DNA from: Symsagittifera roscoffensis
Taxonomy: Eukaryota > Xenacoelomorpha > Acoela > Convolutidae
Assembly (NCBI RefSeq): GCF_963678635.1
Contig: NC_087068.1
Span: forward strand, 53,654,213-53,718,212
Direction of reading: 5' to 3'
Length of the DNA: 64,000 nucleotides
Positions 61,280 through 64,000 of the stretch are shown here, piece after piece (within the stretch, counting starts at the first letter, position 1; each line of letters opens with the position of its first letter). A program made the translations under genes and the position numbers. The notes below the pieces were generated by a model. It worked only from the letters and a program-made list of their open reading frames with translations. It did no database searches and was not told the origin of the DNA.

Positions 61280-64000
61280 TATTTTGAACTGCATTTTTTT
61301 TCCGTATTTAATAATGAACACAAAGGTTTTTGTTTATAATTAATGCTCGTTGTAAAAAATTGATCAAGCGAGCCTCGTTTCCAAGAAAAGCCAGAACTTC
61401 GAGGGTCTGTTTTGCATTCTGTTTGAAACTAATTTTCTTTTCATAGTAATCGAGGATAATATGATCCAATTTCTAAAATATGAATTCACTTTTTGCCTAT
61501 AGAAAAGACTTTTGACCAGAATTTCTGTTTCTCACATAACACTAAACCCAAGTAGTGAAAATCAAATTTGGTTTTTCAAATTTCCTGTTTTTCATGTAAC
61601 TTGATACCTGAAGCCTTTTTGAATCGATGAACATAACCAATGTAAAACGTATCACGCTCAAATTGAAATTTTGAAAATGTGCTTTGTGTCGAGAAAAACC
61701 AGTTTGAATTTTTAATTTAAAATAATTCGAGCTTATAAGGTGAGCGTGCAGGCTCACAATAGCTTATTTACGCTTAAATTAAGTCGTGAAAACTTAGTTT
61801 TACTCGAGTAAAATTAGTGTTTGGAGTATTTTAGCGACATTTTGCCAAGCAGAAATTCAATAAATGTCTACAAAAATACTATTTACAAAGTGTTTCGAAG
61901 ATTTTTAAATTTGTTTTAATGATTTTTCTCTGGCCATTTTTCTTCAAAACTGTTTTCCAATTCGCTTAGTTCACTATGACTGTCGGATTTGTCTAATTTC
62001 TATTTTTTAGTTTTCAGATTTTTTTATCACACCACTGAAAAAAAAAACACATTTATTTGAAAAAATTTTTGAACATTTTTTAAGACTACGGTCAGAACAC
62101 TCTCTGCTACTTGCACAGCAACAGGCTATCCTTGTTTTACCTCGTGTGTTTTGTTCGACCCGCAAACGAAAAGGAATTCCGGTGTGTTTAGTTTTCTTAT
62201 AGTTTTTTCACAAAAAATCTGGTAGCATAAATCAACCTAGTGCCGGTCGCTTGATATATCTTTGAAAGCTCCCTGATGTGTTTCGATCGTTATTAAAAAA
62301 ACTATTTAGTGTCCAGAAAAATTGCTTGGAAAGTTTTGCTTCGTAGAGGATATTACAGAAACTTGATATTGATCCATTCAATTCCAAAGTTTTTTTCATC
62401 ATTGTTTATTCGTTCTCGAAACCGTAGTCCGTATTTTCTGATCTAGAACAATAACGAAACGGAAATAAGCCAAATGGAGCTGTAATTAGAACCGTCTGTT
62501 CCTAACGCTACCTCCAGGGGATTTTCTTTGTTTTTTGTATAGACTCTCCAATTGATTTCACACCGAATATTTGATTTTTCGTGACCTGACTTTCGGTTTG
62601 TTTTCAAGTCCAATTTGAATTCATATGCTAATTGAATATCTTACTACGCTCTTCATTAACAAAAATGCAAAAAGAAGAGAAAAAATCGTTCAAATTAACT
62701 TTTATTGTGTAGATTTTTCAGCAAAATGGAAGTGTTCTAGGTTTTTTAATTTCAATCAAAAATGGCTATATTTATCAGTAATGAGTAAATCATAGAAGAT
62801 AATTGAAATCTAACAATTCTTAGAGGATTTTGTTTTGTTCGACAAAATTTTTTTAGTTTTCCTAACTCACACTTTTCAAGAGTCTATGAACCCAGTTCAG
62901 ACTCTTATATAGGTCTTGATGATTTTTTTCTCAGGAAGAAGTTTCAGATTTACAACAGCAAAGTAAAAAAAATTCGATTGAGACTATTTTTTAAAATTGG
63001 TTTAATTTTTATCAGAAAAAGGTCAAAAAGGAATTGTTCTTGTACTTCGACGAGCTGTAAGGCTATGTATTTTTTTTGATATTTGAACTTGAACATTATA
63101 CAAAAAAATGAAGAGCTTTTCTAATTCCTAGCGTTTATGATTTTTTGTCGACTTTTTGTCTTCTATATTTCAATTGTCTGCCATCCTTTTTTCGTTTTCT
63201 GTCACTATCTGCCAAAATTTGAGAAAATTTACTTCGATACATTTTAAAAACTTGAGAAAAATCAACAGTAAATTTGAATTCAAACACGTGTACCCGTCGG
63301 TGCATGCTAACGGATTGTGTAGTTTAGGGTTATGATTCACACGCCAAAATTCACCGTACAGAGGCCCGTAGTTTAGTAGATATGGAAAATTATACGAATC
63401 TTTCGAACAGTTTTTAAAAACATAGAAAAAAAATCAAACCTATTTTTTATTACAATTTAGGATGAAAATTTTGTACCCGGGTGTGAATGGGGTTTGAAGT
63501 TAAGGCTGTAATTCCAACGCCAGAATTCCACCTTTCAGAAGCTGAAAGTTGAGAAGATATAAGTTGAGAAGTATAGACGATGTTTTGAACTTTGCATATT
63601 ATTCTTAAACTCAAAATTATTTTTAAGTCAGTTTTGTGGCCGTACTTGCATGCTAGCCTAGTTGTAATTTCGACTTGCAATTTTTATGATTCAACTTGGC
63701 CTTTCTGAAGCTTTTACTTTAGGGGACTTAGACCATTTATGAATTTTTCAAAAAATTTTTTAATAAAATGAAAAACAAAAATTCGTAGCCGTGGTTGAAT
63801 GCGACGGGGATGTAGTGATTGGTTGTGAATAATGCCAAAACTTCACTCAAATTTTAGAAGATATGATAAACTTTAAGAATATTAGAAAAAAATTTAAAAG
63901 CAGAAAAAAAAACGCCAACCGATTCACTCTGTGAAAAGAATTGAAATTATTTGAAGTTTCATCGCTTGAATACTTAGCTCAGAATAAACTTAGTTTCTTG
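61280..64000. other. Non-coding, repeat-rich DNA
   Basis: No supported gene. It holds a copy of the upstream motif seen at the MFSD11-like genes (62090..62134), a copy of the GAACGTAGTGAAGACTC family (62880..62960), and a TTTCGGTTTGTTTTCAAG piece near 62590 related to the 3' part of that family. It may be intron of the gene starting at 60890. Confidence 0.4.
62090..62134 (+). repeat. Third locus of the motif found upstream of the MFSD11-like genes
   Basis: GGTCAGAACACTCTCTGCTA, then CTTGCACAGCAACAGGCTAT and CCTTG. Preceded, as at 30498, by a T-rich run and TTTTTAAG. Confidence 0.5.

Noticed and set aside
1-64000. CRISPR arrays, bacterial operons, rRNA genes
   Set aside because: The repeats seen are minisatellite, SINE, LTR and tandem-duplication type; the spliced genes show this is animal nuclear DNA.

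Overview
The window is AT-rich nuclear DNA from an animal, most likely an invertebrate. The evidence is an ACLY-type ATP-citrate lyase gene split into eleven GT-AG exons, two tandem UNC93/MFSD11-like transporter genes, and dense nested transposons of metazoan type (Ty3/gypsy LTR element, CR1/jockey-like LINEs, a Mutator-like DNA transposon, tRNA-derived SINEs). The species cannot be named from the sequence. Splice-acceptor-like AG sites lie within 13 nt of the ATG of the conserved genes, which would fit an organism that trans-splices, but this is only a hint.

Layout. 0-4.1 kb: non-coding DNA with a 30-bp minisatellite, a 200-nt assembly gap and a broken LINE reverse transcriptase (+). 4.1-25.1 kb: one giant, nearly intact LTR retroelement on the minus strand (4122..25090, about 21 kb, 919/920-bp LTRs that differ at only four places by eye). 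Read in its own direction it has: 5' LTR; a 3-kb leader carrying about a dozen copies of a short CCGGA motif; ORF1 (unknown); ORF2 (Gag, zinc knuckles, protease, RT, RNase H); a single in-frame TAA; ORF3 (integrase with a long C-terminal extension ending in a degenerate macro-domain-like region); then an accessory block of ORF4, ORF5, a single in-frame TGA, ORF6 and ORF7, joined by short start/stop overlaps and not recognised; a candidate polypurine tract; and the 3' LTR. This element is the most interesting object in the window.

25.1-30.1 kb: decayed tandem copies of three exon-like segments, into one of which the giant element inserted. 30.5-34.8 kb: two tandem, intronless MFSD11-like genes, the second with a 1-nt frameshift, each preceded by a shared short motif. 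35.1-38.5 kb: a Mutator-like transposon with terminal inverted repeats and 9-bp target duplications, containing transposase remnants and a second LINE. 38.5-41.5 kb: intergenic, with a diverged tandem repeat.

41.5-60.4 kb: the ACLY gene. Its introns are loaded with SINEs, foldback DNA and a triplicated 1.26-kb unit that copied the 3' end of exon 6 with its splice donor. The conceptual protein (1098 aa) makes acetyl-CoA and oxaloacetate from citrate, CoA and ATP, and keeps the main catalytic residues. It lacks a Gly-Pro pair immediately after one catalytic histidine. 60.9-61.3 kb: one unrecognised possible first exon. The rest, to 64 kb, is repeat-rich non-coding DNA.
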